Shown here: one piece after another, positions 1-10,225 of the stretch
How the letters are laid out: the number at the start of each line of letters is the position of its first letter
Numbering within the stretch: position 1 is the first letter of the stretch
Source of the DNA: Euphorbia lathyris
Lineage: Eukaryota > Streptophyta > Magnoliopsida > Malpighiales > Euphorbiaceae
Assembly (NCBI RefSeq): GCF_963576675.1
Contig: NC_088915.1
Location: 85,507,501 to 85,571,500 of the forward strand
Direction: 5' to 3'
DNA: 64,000 bases
The notes under the pieces: generated by a model
The model's input: the letters and a program-made list of their open reading frames with translations, nothing else
Told to the model about the DNA's origin: nothing
Database searches by the model: none
Position numbers and translations under genes: made by a program

Positions 1-429
1 TCGATTGCACTTTGGCAGTGATGTGAGAAATTTGGGAATACGGAATAAAATTGGCTTAGGGAGTTTGTCTCGTGTTTTGGTAAAAACGATAGAGGGAACC
101 CTAAAAACGATGGAGGGAAGGCTAAAAATTAGGGGGGAAGACATGGCGCTAACTTAGAATATTTGGGGAAAATTTTTCAAAGAAACTGTGAGGGTAAAAA
201 ATGTTATTAATATTATAGTACAAATATATAATGAGAATAATGAATAGTAAAATTTAATGAATTTGTAAAAACAGAATATTAATGAGAATAAAATTTAATA
301 AATAAGTTCTTTTAATATTAAAATTAAAACATATAATTTATCCTCATTGAAATTATTGAGATTATATTGTTAATGAGAATATTTTGATATTCTCGTTATT
401 TTTTCTCATTAATACCCAGTTTTTTTGTA
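1..429 (+). other. AT-rich, intron-like sequence upstream of Tat A1 pol
   Basis: There is no convincing coding sequence here. Positions 1-180 are mixed composition. From about 186 the sequence becomes very AT-rich and ends in a T-rich tract followed by tttttttgtag at about 419-429, immediately before recognisable pol coding sequence. A branch-site-like ctcattaat lies just upstream. This resembles the 3' part of an intron. Ogre-type Tat elements are known to have an intron between protease and reverse transcriptase, which is exactly this position. A possible donor is the gtgagggt near 186. Gag and protease of this copy would lie outside the window or are lost. Confidence 0.45.
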
Positions 430-3400
430 GTGCTCACCGCATTCCAACATATCCCGAGGCAAGGCCCGTAAAACAGAAGCTCCGACACATGAGACCAGAA
501 TGGGCAGATAAGATCAGAGAGGAAGTGAAGAAGCAGTTAGAAGCAGGGTTCATCGAAGTAATCGACTATCCCCCTTGGGTCGCAAATGTGGTACCCATCG
601 CAAAGAAGGATGACAAAGTAAGAATGTGCGTCGATTATAGAGATCTTAACAAGGCATGCCCCAAGGATGAATTCGCATTACCTCATATTGACGTGTTGAT
701 CAACAGCGCAGCATCAAGTGTCTTACACACGAATGTAGATGGTTTCATGGGCTACATGCAAGTTCAGATGGCCGAAAAGCACAAAGCAAAAACCTCGTTC
801 ACAACTGAGTGGGGAACATACTGTTACAGGGTGATGCCGTTTGGTTTGAAAAATGTCGGGGCAACTTACCAGCGAATGGCTACAGCACTGTTCCATGATA
901 TGATACACAAGGAGGTAGAAGTTTACGTGGATGACATGATGGTCAAGTCGGAGACAAGAGAGGGGCATTTTGTTGCACTTGAGAAGTTTTTGGCCCGAAA
1001 TGCGGAATTCAAACTAAGGTTAAACCCAAAGAAGTGCTTCTTCGGTGTTTCATCGGGGAAAATCTTGGGCTATATAATCGGAAATAAGGGAACTGAAGTA
1101 GATCCCGACAAAGTGAAGGCCATACGAGAAATGCCAGCACCGAAGAATGAGAAAGAAGTGAGAGGGTTTCTGGGGCAGGTTCAGTATATCAGTCGGTTCA
1201 TAGCGAGACTCACCGTAATCTGCGAGCCAATCTTTAAGTTGTTAAGGAAAGACCAACCCACAATCTGGAATGATAAGTGTCAGCAAGCTTTGGAGAGTGT
1301 CCGGAACTACTTGTCTAATCCGCCAGTGTTGAGACCGCCTAAACTAGGAAAACCGCTTCTCCTCTACGTAGCGATCGAAGAGCGATCTATTGGGGCAATG
1401 CTGGCCCAAGAGGGAGACACTGGTGTGGAGCACGCGGTGTATTATCTGAGTAAGAAGTTCCTGGAGTACGAGCTCAAGTACAACATGATCGAAAAGACGT
1501 GCGTGGCAGTAGTATGGCTAACAAAGAAACTACGGCACTATTCTCAATCATATAAAGTGATCATTATTTCTCGGATGGACCCCGTGAAGTATTTGTACCG
1601 AACTCCGTCTTTGACAGGGAAGTTAGCCCGATGGTTACTACTTTTATCCGAGTTTGGCATTGAATATGTAACGAAGAAGGTTATCAAAGGGAGGGTCGTG
1701 GAAGAGTTTCTGGCCAACCAACCTCTAAATGCAGAAGAGGAAGAGATAAGCTATGATTTCCCCGATGAACACTTGAACGCAATAGAAGTTATACCGTGGA
1801 AAATGTTCTTCGATGGAGCGGTTAATTCGAATGGAGCCGGAGTAGGAGTACTACTTACCTCACCGGAGGGAGAAAGAATCCCGATGGCAAAAAAATTATC
1901 CTTCCTTCTCACCAACAATATGGCCGAATACGAAGCATGCATCTATGGGTTGGAATCACTAGCAGCACTAGGGGCATCATATGTTGAAATTTGGGGCGAC
2001 TCAAAGCTGATCATCGAACAGGCACAAGGAAACTGGGAAGTGAGGGAAGAAAGACTACGTCCATACCTAGACCAGCTAGATGGGTTGGCACAAAGATTCA
2101 AGGAATGTCGTTTTCATCATATCCCTCGAGCACAGAACCAGGCGGCAGACGCTTTGGCCACTTTGGTGTCAGTTTGGGACAACCCTCGGAACCTTGCCTC
2201 AAAGCCGTTGGTATTAAGGAGATCTCACAAACCATGCTACAAAGACGTAATGCTATTAGGGACAGATGAGAAGCCGTGGTATTTTGATATCGTGAACTTT
2301 ATGAAGAGTGGAACATACCCGGCGGAGTCGGAACTTAGTGATCAAGCTGTGATTAGAAGGTTAGCTCAGCAGTTCGTCATCCACAACGATTTGCTTTATA
2401 AAAGGCACACCGATGGGTTACAACTGAGGTGCTTGGATGCGGAAGAAGCCCACGAAGCAATGGAATCAGTACACTCGGGAATTTGCGGGGCCCATATGGG
2501 GGGAGCGGTGTTAGCAAAGAAAATCATAAGACAAGGCTTCTACTGGCTCACCATGGAAAGAGATTGTAATGAATATGCGAAGAAATGCCCCGATTGTCAA
2601 ATCCACGGGAATTGTAGCCATTTACCAGCCATGGAATTGCACGTATTAGCGCCTATTTGGCCATTTGCAGCTTGTGGCATTGATATAATCGGAGAAGTAA
2701 GGTCTAATGCTTCGAACGGGCACAAATTTATTGCCGTCGCCATTGATTACTTCACCAAGTGGGTAGAGGCAGAGTCGTTCAGTAAGTTGGGATCCAAGCA
2801 GATGAGAAGGTTCATCGAGAAACACTTGATCACCCGGTTCAGAGTGCCTCATCACATGATTACGGATAATGGGGTCCAGTTTCAGGGGGAGGTAAGAAGT
2901 CTCTTCCGGGAGTACGGTATTGAACATCAGAGATCTTCTCCATATCGACCGCAAGCTAATGGTGCCGTGGAAGCAGGTAATAAGAACCTTAAAAGAATCC
3001 TCGTAAAAACAGTAGAATCACATCGGAATTGGCACGAGCATCTCCCACTTGCATTATGGGCTTATCGCACGACAGTCAGAACCTCGACTGGGGCAACGCC
3101 ATTCTCTTTGGTATACAGTGCAGAAGCCGTTCTCCCGATTGAGATTGAAAAGCGATCGTTGAGAATCGCAGTGGAAGCAGAGATTCCCGAGACAGAATGG
3201 GTGAAGAAGCGATATGAACAGTTGGCATTAGTAGATGAGAAAAGGATGGAAGCCCTTTACCATGTGCAGTTATATCAGAGAAGGATGGCCCGAGCCTTCA
3301 ACAAAAAGGTCAAGGCCAGCCCTATCAAAAAGGGAGACTTGGTGCTGAAACATATCCGAGTGATGCACACCGACCCCAGAGGCAAGTTTAAACCTAACTG

Positions 3401-3521
3401 GGAAGGACCATTCTTCGTGAAGAAAATCCTGAGCAAAGGCGCGGTGAAGCTTACCACCATGGACGGCATGGAGTTTTCCGAACCTACCAATCTGGATAGG
3501 CTCAAGAAATACTTTTCGTAA
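430..3521 (+). CDS. pol: Tat A1 pol, 3' part: RT, RNase H, archaeal-type RNase H, integrase
   Basis: This encodes the replication enzymes of a Ty3/gypsy retrotransposon. An open frame runs from 384, but similarity to other pols begins at about 430 (HRIPTYPEARPVKQKLR), so 430 is taken as the start of the exon. In order: RT with the YVDDM active site near nt 920; a first RNase H near 1350-1700; a second, archaeal-type RNase H (FFDGAVNSNGAGVG) near 1800-2170; integrase with an H-H-C-C zinc finger near 2470-2600; and the DDE catalytic core (GIDIIGEV near 2675, ITDNG near 2860, GAVEAGNK near 2965). The double RNase H and lack of a chromodomain place it in the Tat lineage (Ogre/Retand group). The frame is unbroken to the stop at 3521. 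RT motif A reads VDGFMGYMQ, departing from the usual SGYNQ. Gag and protease are not visible, so this is a partial polyprotein. Confidence 0.93.
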
Positions 3522-3960
3522 AAAAAAAGAATATAAAGAAAACTCCCGATAGGTTGAAAACCCGCAAAGGGCAGCCTATGCAACAATCAGGGATATCCCA
3601 ATGGGTGAAAACCCGAAAGGGCACTCATTTAAAAATTCCGGGATAGTAAAAGGGGAGACGAAAAATCGCCGAGATCCGAAAACCGAAAGGCGGGTCCTGG
3701 TAACAGTAGTTATAACTTGAGCAATTACAAAAACAATGTATAAGAGGCTAAGTATTTATGTTGTTTGTAAATAAATAAAGGCATGAATATATTTGAAGAG
3801 AATGATTGGAATCATCATAATCTACCAAATGCATGGTAATACGAATCATGAGTTATACATTTCTCACCTTTTTACAATAAAAAGCCTATATACTATCCAC
3901 CCCACTCCCTATACATCAGCTATACATCGGGGTAACTCTAATGAAAACTACAAAGCTATA
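3522..3960 (+). other. Post-pol spacer of Tat A1 with purine tract
   Basis: This is non-coding. It starts with an A-rich tract directly after the pol stop and continues with short direct and inverted motifs (gggtgaaaacccg, ccgaaaaccgaaaggcggg) conserved at 17741-17930 in copy A2. It contains agtaaaaggggag at about 3646-3658, which looks like a polypurine tract although the 3' LTR is about 3.5 kb further on. The rest is AT-rich and leads into the 3' end of the antisense gene. Confidence 0.6.
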
Positions 3961-3970
3961 CATAATAAGC

Positions 3971-6204
3971 CTAATATGGAGGGACATCCCAGTAGGCCTC
4001 AAACTCCCTCAAATGCGACGCCCGCTCCGCAGATAAGGTCTCCTCGGTAACTCGGAGTCTCTCCTCGGCAACTCGTGCTCTCTCCTCGGCAGCGAGGCGT
4101 CCAGTGGTCTCAACATGCACCCTCTCCTCGGCAGTGAGGCGTCCAGTGGTCTCATCACGCGCCCTCTCCTCAACGACAAGACGTCCAGCAGTCTCTCTCC
4201 GCATCACCTCTGACCAGTGGTCGTTCCGCTCCTGGTACACCTGGCCAACCCTGGCGTCGGCCTCCCGCACCGACTCACTCCGTCTCCGCCCATGGGCGTG
4301 AAGATCGCTCTAAAAAAAAGAACAAAAAAGAAAAACAGATGTGAAAAAAAAGAAGCAGCATAGGCAAGAACAGAAATCATACATACATGCATGCATTCCA
4401 CTACACTAAAATAAAGCAAGGATACATACCAGGTGGTCGGCAGAGCGCAAGCTGAGGCGGTATCTGAGGTAACCGGACAGCCCCACGTAATCAGTACAAG
4501 TCTCTCTCGTGGTCTGGGAAGCGTCGGAAGGGTCAAACGGTACCCTCGATGTGAAGACGGGAGGAGCCATCTCGACACCGGCGTAGGCCAACCCGGACTC
4601 ATCATAACAAAGGGTCGCGAAATCTCTCCCGAAGTCCGGGATGGGCACACCCAAAGAGGATCTCTCCGGTCGGGCAGCGCTGGAGGACTCGCCGACGTAG
4701 TAAGGCGGCTCGCTCGCAGATGTCTGAGCTCGAGCGCCGTCAAAGAAGTCTGACAGATGAGCACTCCTCCAGGAGCCCTCCTGCAAATAGAGACGCAATA
4801 AATACCGCTAACTATCTAGTAAATAAAGGTAAATAGGCCGAACCACTCACCGGGACCTCCTCCTGACCGAAGACTGCCGCGACAGCCTCCCGCGAAAACA
4901 CGTCTGCCATGGGGTCCACCTCCATCGCCACCGCTGGGGCATCCCTCGCGCTCAACAAAGTCGATAGATAAAGAGCACGGCCTCCGGCGTGAACCCACAC
5001 CTATCTACCAACGTATCGGCGGGTCAAGTCCTGACTAATGACCGACAAAGGCATGGTCCACACCGCGAACATGGAGACAGGGATCTCGCCTGGTGACCAG
5101 TGCGAGGCCCTAATCCCGGTGATGCCCCGGTCGCCCAAATACCAGGCCCGCACGCAAGGGCCGGTGAGCACGCACTGCTGCTCCTGGATCAAAGTCACGT
5201 ACGCATAGTCGGGACCGAAGTCAAGGTCGTCCCACCTAAACTTGATCTAAAAACACAAAGAAAAAGTCAGATCCGATCAAACAAGAATCTAGCACGACTA
5301 GGAGATATTTACCTGTCCCAAAGTCCGTGAATCAATCCAGTGTAAGAGCCGCACCACCGTCCGTCTCTTCTCTGTGCCTAAATCGAACTCTCTCCACCGA
5401 GTCATGAGTGGGAGCCTCGGGTACTCGTGACCGGCGCCGAGACTCGCTAGGAAGAATCCGCCTCTCGTACGCCCAAACCTACTTGTAAAAACAAAGGTTA
5501 CGAACGGAAAGCGTGAAGAAGATAGAAAGGACGGGTCCAGGGTGCACACATACCAAAAGAGCGAAAGTGTAACCACCGAAGTCCTTGCGCTTCCGGCAAG
5601 TCAAATCCAAAAACTTATATAGGAAGGCTAGGCCCGCTCCCGCCCAATCATAAGACGCCGCCGCGTCCAAATCACTAAAAGCCTGAATAAGACCAGCATG
5701 TACCTTCCCGCTCTTGGTGCAAAAAATCGTCTCACTCAAAGTGTACACTAGGAAGCTACGGACAGCCAAGTCAGCGTCATCCGTCTCACAAAAATCTCTG
5801 CGACTCAAGAGGCTCGCGGTAGAAATGAACTTCGCTGGAGAGGATGTGCCGCCTGGGTAAACTCCTGGCCCAATCAAAGCGGCTAGCCTAGCGCGGTCGA
5901 CCCGCGGACGTATCATGTCAAAATAGAAGGGAACTGGAGTGCTACTCCCCCGCAGCCTTGTTAGCAAGGAGAAATCTCTGGGCGAGATGGTCATCTCCCC
6001 GAAAGAAAGGTGGAAGGTGTGGGTCGAGTCAACCCACCTCTCGCATAGGGCCCGCAGGCCAAAGCGATCGCACACCCCATTGGTGCGGGGCAGCGCTGAA
6101 ATAAAGGGCTCAAAGCCCAACTCACGCACACGGGCTCTCGCAGCGGCGCCTAACATAGAGTACCACATGTGGATCTCGGCCGTGGTCCCGGAAATCTCGA
6201 GGAA
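3971..6204 (-). pseudogene. Antisense plant-mobile-domain gene of Tat A1, exons 2-6
   Basis: A spliced gene lies opposite to pol, between integrase and the 3' LTR. Comparison with A2 and GT-AG signals on the minus strand give exons 6204-5554 (651 nt), 5478-5313, 5246-4851 (396), 4780-4430 (351) and 4309-3971 (339, ending in TAG). The first exon covers the PMD core (HLSFGEMTISPRDFSLLTRLRG); the next begins VWAYERRILP, also typical of PMD proteins. The last exon is a charged coiled coil of ERAR-type heptads ending FEAYWDVPPY. Exon lengths equal those of A2 except exon 3, which is 166 nt against 165: a +1 frameshift. Exon 1 and the promoter are absent because the sequence changes to LINE at 6498. 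PMD proteins such as MAIN and MAIL1 act in plant gene and transposon silencing; the role of this copy is unknown. It is a broken gene. Confidence 0.8.
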
Positions 6205-6497
6205 CTAGAAAGAACAAGACAGGAAAGTTTAAATATGGTTCCTAAGCTTGCATTTGATAAAAACACGTTAAGACTAGTTATTCTTTCGGTCAAAATCTAA
6301 CCTAGAGACATCTGGTCAATTTGGACCAATTTTCTGTAAAATCTCTCCTTTAGGGTCATTTATGTAGGATTTAGTTAATTCTTTATTCTTTAATCCACTC
6401 TCGTCCGCATTGACAAGGAGCATTAGTCAAGTTTTTACTATTCACGTGCATTAGTGAAGTTTTTACTATTCACGTGCATTAGTTAGGTTTTTACTAT
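6205..6497 (-). other. Remnant of PMD-gene intron 1 with G-box repeats
   Basis: This matches the start of the large first intron of the A2 antisense gene. It ends with two copies of a ttttactattcacgtgcatta unit (about 6435-6497), each holding a perfect CACGTG G-box. The intron's 5' part and exon 1 are missing, cut off by LINE-derived sequence. Confidence 0.65.
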
Positions 6498-7188
6498 TTG
6501 TTCTGAGTAGCTCTGGCCAGGGAATCCCCTTTAAAACTATCAATAACAGAAAAGAGCTTTTTCGAGAAAAACTCAGATAAGTTATGATCAAAAACCTTCC
6601 TCTCACCAAAGATTTCCTCATTCCTCCACTTCCAAATTTGGTGGCAAATAATAGCAAAGATAATATCCTCATGCTCCAAATTGGCCAGTAACTTCCCACT
6701 CACCCCAAAGCAGAACCAATCAGTCTTAGGATGGGCAAGGAAGGAAGGAAGAATGTGAGGAGGGAGAACTTTCTTCCAAACCTCAATACTCTTAGAGCAA
6801 TCCCTAAGAGCATGCAAAGGGTTTCAATATGGCCAGTACACCTACTGCAGGCACCTGAGACCGCCAGATGCCTTCTGTGTCTATCAGCATTGGTAAGCAA
6901 CCTATCCTTCACACCCAGCCAAAAGAAGCTCCTAATTCTGTAAGGGATCTTCAGGGCCCAAATGGATTTCCAAGAAATCAAGGGATGAACAGACTCATTA
7001 CTGGAGAAGGCTTCAAAGGCAGATTTATATGAAAAAATGCCATTATTGGACAGGGCCCAACAATGTCTATCCATGTCTTCCTCTTGAGTGCTTATCTTGA
7101 CTCCCCTGATTTTAAGGAGAATCTCCAGGCTAAAGAATGACTCAAACATAGGCGACATCCAGTCCCCATCAGAGTCAACCACGTCGGC
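6498..7188 (-). pseudogene. L1-type LINE ORF2 fragment, zf-RVT region
   Basis: The minus-strand translation resembles the reverse-transcriptase zinc-binding (zf-RVT) region near the C-terminus of plant L1 LINE ORF2: IFSYKSAFEAF, WALKIPYRIRSFFWLGVKDRLLTNADRHRRHL as separate stretches, then C-x2-C and H-x5-C-type residues. The frame shifts once near 6815 (two overlapping frames, 7190-6815 and 6817-6494). Neither end is a natural LINE end: the low-coordinate end meets Tat intron repeats without poly-A, and the high-coordinate end abuts the LTR terminus TGTAGACACC directly. So this is an internal fragment, either captured by the retrotransposon or a LINE into which element A2 inserted. Confidence 0.8.
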
Positions 7189-7604
7189 TGTAGACACCGA
7201 GTCAGAGGATCTGTGACGAAAACCTGAAACAAGACGGTCGAAGCGATTGATTCCGGAAGTTTTGAAAAATATATAAAGAATAATAAGCGGAGGAAAATCA
7301 ACGGCACGGCGCGGGCGCGCAACGGCATCCCGCATGCGGGCGACGATGGTCGAACGCCCGCTCGACGACTCAAGACGTGCGCGCGGCGTCCGTCGGACGC
7401 ACCGAGAGTGGCACACTCTCGACGTCCGAGCGATGCCTGGGACCGTTGGCGGTGCGCGCCCTCATGGTCCGTTGGGCGCACGTGCCTGGCAGCGCGGGGC
7501 GCGCGTTCGGCGGCCGCGACGTGCGAGCGTCTGGCAGCGCGGAACGCGCGCTCGGCGGCCACGGAGTGCACGCGTCCGACGGCGCAGGGCACGCCCCGAG
7601 GGTC

Positions 7605-7813
7605 GTCGGGCGGGTGCCCAATCACGTCGGGCGAACGCCCAACGCATCGGGCAAACGCCCAACGCGTCGGGCGAACGCCCGACGAGGATTGGGCGCGGGC
7701 GCCCAACGTCGCGTTGGGCGGCCGCCCAACCACAATGGGCGACGCCCAATGCTTGGTTGGGCGGCCGCCCAACCACAATGGGCGACGCCCAAATTTTTTT
7801 GGGCGTCGCCCAT
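7605..7813 (+). repeat. Palindrome array upstream of the LTR TATA box (about 10 units)
   Basis: Consecutive near-perfect palindromes of the form gTTGGGCG-NN-CGCCCAAc occur at about 7605, 7626, 7646, 7666, 7688, 7713, 7734, 7756, 7777 and 7799, spaced 20-25 bp. Both strands of each unit read almost the same. The array stops about 7 bp before the inverted repeat around the TATA box. Related arrays occur in the 3' LTR (about 23460-23600, degenerate) and in the third LTR (61722-62024, longer and more regular). Position suggests a promoter-proximal cis element, but no binding protein can be named. Confidence 0.8.
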
Positions 7814-7819
7814 TGTTCC

Positions 7820-7852
7820 GGGATCCGTGGGCCTATATAAGGCACGGATCCC
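7820..7852 (+). promoter_or_regulatory. LTR core promoter: TATA box inside an inverted repeat
   Basis: TATATAA (7834-7840) lies between gggatccgtg...gcc on the left and ggcacggatccc on the right, which pair except for two extra G in the left arm. The third LTR has the perfect version at 62030-62060. Transcription of the element would start roughly 25-35 bp downstream. Confidence 0.75.
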
Positions 7853-8533
7853 AAGGTGAAAAGGGAGGCTTTTTGAGGGGGATTTTTTTGGGAAAACTTT
7901 CTCACTCTAAACATTTTTAGAGAGAGAGAGTGGATTCTTTTTGAGAAAAATATTTTTTTCTCAAAAATTCCAAATTTCCTAAGTTCAATTTTTACTAAAT
8001 TTTCATTAAAAAACGGAAGCTCGCGGTTCGTGGAATCAATCGACTTCGACTGTCAGATACCGAATTAAAGGTATTATCCGAGGACTAGACTCTTTATTTT
8101 ATTTGATTTATTTCTCTCCTTCTATTTATTTTTTTTATGCTATAGTTTTTATTCCTTTAGTCATTTATATATTTTTGTCACATTTTATTTAGTTAGTGTA
8201 TTTATTTAATTTTCGTTTCGTGTTAAATAAAATTCGGTTTTTGTTTTCAAATAAAAATCTCGTTTTGATATCCCAATACGAACCGTGATCCGATAAAAAG
8301 GTAGTTCGGGTGTCGAAAACGTTGTAATTATAAGTTTTTTAACTTAAAAGAAATTTTCAAATAACGTTTTAAAATAAAAACATCGTTTTAGGAACTTCCG
8401 TTTTCGACTATGATCCATTTTTGGTAGTTCGGAGGTCCAAAACGATTGAATTAGATTTAATTTAAAGCTTTTGAATAAATCTATAAAATATTGGAGTGCT
8501 GCTGTAATTTGCCAATTCTGTCACTAAAGGCTG

Positions 8534-8560
8534 TTTACCGACGGATTTTCCGTCGGTAAA
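8534..8560 (+). promoter_or_regulatory. Conserved 12-bp stem hairpin in LTR
   Basis: tttaccgacgga, loop ttt, tccgtcggtaaa: a perfect 12-bp stem with a 3-nt loop downstream of the promoter. The same hairpin is conserved without change at 63273-63299 in a third LTR whose surrounding sequence has diverged. It would be present in the transcript. A role in packaging, dimerisation or 3'-end formation is speculation. Confidence 0.7.
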
Positions 8561-10207
8561 TCTGCCAAAATGTAAAAAGTGCCATTTCGGCCCCTTTTTC
8601 TTAACTTTTAAGTTTTTAATTCTTGGTATATATATACATAGTTATGTAATATATGATTTTCAAATTGTTTTAGAACTTTAACATATATAATTATTTTAGA
8701 AGATTGGTGTTCCATTTTATTTTTATATATGTATGTATTATTTTCTCCTTTTTTATTATTATTCATTTAAGTCACATTAAATTCTATTTTAAATGTTATT
8801 TACTTGGGCATTTTGGGAGATAATTAGTAGATATTAGGGGATAAACATATAGTCTTTTTGACATTAAGATTATATTAGTTATGTATATATATAGTTTTGG
8901 GGGTGTATTTGGGTTATGTTAATTATTGATAAATGAAGTTATTTTGAGTGATAAATGCTCTTTTCTTATTTATGAATTTCATCTACTATTTTCATATGTT
9001 TAAAGTATAAATATATTATTTTCATTATTCTTTCCTATATATATATTAGATAATATACTTTCTTTTACTCTTATTTTATGTCTTTTGGGCTAAAATGTGT
9101 AAGTATATATCTATATTATTTTCTTTATCCTTTTGGCCCATTCATGGGTCCATGTCTCAAATAGGCCTTGTTTGATTATAAGTTTTGCTTTAAATAAGTG
9201 TCTTATTGTAATTATAATAGTTAGAGGGTCCATTAAATAAGTGGGGAAAATAAATCACAAAAAGAGAGTTTTCAATTAAATTATTTAAGCTAATGAATTT
9301 TCTTAAGATTTCTAATGTAGATAAATAGAGTCATTTTTGTTTATATTTCAAATCGTCTTCAAAGCACCACGTTTTAAAACCTTAACCCGTTCCAAAGGCG
9401 GATTAAAGGATCATTGTAATTAAAATCGTTTTCTTCATGAATAATAGAGACTTTAAGTCGTTTACTTAAAGGATTTGTACAAAATAAAATTGACTTGTAT
9501 GTTTAACCACGTTTTCTCATTAAAAGGTATTTATCTCAAACGTCTTCAAATACTCGAGTCGTTCCAGCGGCGATTCGGGTAAACTTCATCAAACGGGGTT
9601 TTAAAACGCACCTAAATCGTTCCAACGACGATTAAGGTGCGAACCATGTAAATAAATCCGTTTTGGGGAAATAAGTTAGTGTAGAATAAACACACAACAT
9701 AACATTTAATACGGTTGTAAATAAATCACTTCTTTCTTCACCCTCTCTGTGTATGTATAAACATAAATGGGTGATTCTTTACTAATGTGGCTTTTCAATA
9801 TCATATGCTCAAAACGGTTTCCAAAAAGAGAAAGAAAAGGGCTTCAAATGAATTTTAAACTTAAAAAAGTATACGATTAGTCCGTTATCGCCTAACATGC
9901 TGAGTAGGAGGCCAGTGGTTCATAACCGGGCGATGTCGGGGTGCCTAGTAGCCTTTCTCCGGAAAGGAGCTAGCCTTCTCGGCTCGTACCTAAGTTTTCC
10001 GAACCCACACCGGTCTCCCGCAAGGGATCGGTGTTCATTTTTCCATTCGTGGGTGGCGACTCTTCCATATCTCCGAGCTCCGGTCCTGCCGAGCAGCTTG
10101 ATTCCACGATTGGTTGCTTTCGGCGCCAATCACCGCTTACGTCGCCATGAGGTTGTCCACCCCCCGGTCCGCTCGGGAGATTAGGTCGCGGCACCTCGTC
10201 TAACAAG

Positions 10208-10225
10208 TGGCGACTCTGCTGGGGA
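10208..10225 (+). promoter_or_regulatory. Primer binding site of A2
   Basis: tggcgactctgctgggga lies two bases after the LTR end, the expected place for minus-strand priming. The start TGGCGACTC is typical of Ogre/Tat elements, which are generally primed by an arginine tRNA. The tRNA was not checked here. Confidence 0.75.

Larger units (their letters stand above)
7189..10205 (+). repeat. Long terminal repeat, A type (5' LTR of A2)
   Basis: It begins TGTAGACACC and ends CTAACA two bases before a primer binding site. The start is confirmed by the same TGTAGACACC at 23038 after a purine tract. At 3017 bp it is long, as is usual in the Ogre/Tat group. U3 holds a very GC-rich block (about 7300-7815) with palindromic repeats. 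A TATA box at 7834-7840 follows. The remainder is AT-rich, with a conserved hairpin at 8534-8560. It may also have served as the 3' LTR of A1, but LINE sequence lies where A1's purine tract should be. Confidence 0.88.

Noticed and set aside
723..3586. Antisense ORFs within pol of A1 (and the same in A2, 14942-17709)
   Set aside because: These are shadows of a strongly coding sense frame, with no motifs and no splice logic.
3793..5330. Plus-strand ORFs across the antisense PMD gene
   Set aside because: The minus-strand frame has conserved exon lengths and splice sites between two copies; the plus-strand frames do not.
7092..7920. Many overlapping long ORFs on both strands in the GC-rich LTR block (also 22959-23565 and 61543-62237)
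   Set aside because: They arise because the GC-rich palindromic DNA has few stop codons in any frame. The translations are low-complexity Arg/Ala/Pro runs, and the block is LTR U3 DNA.
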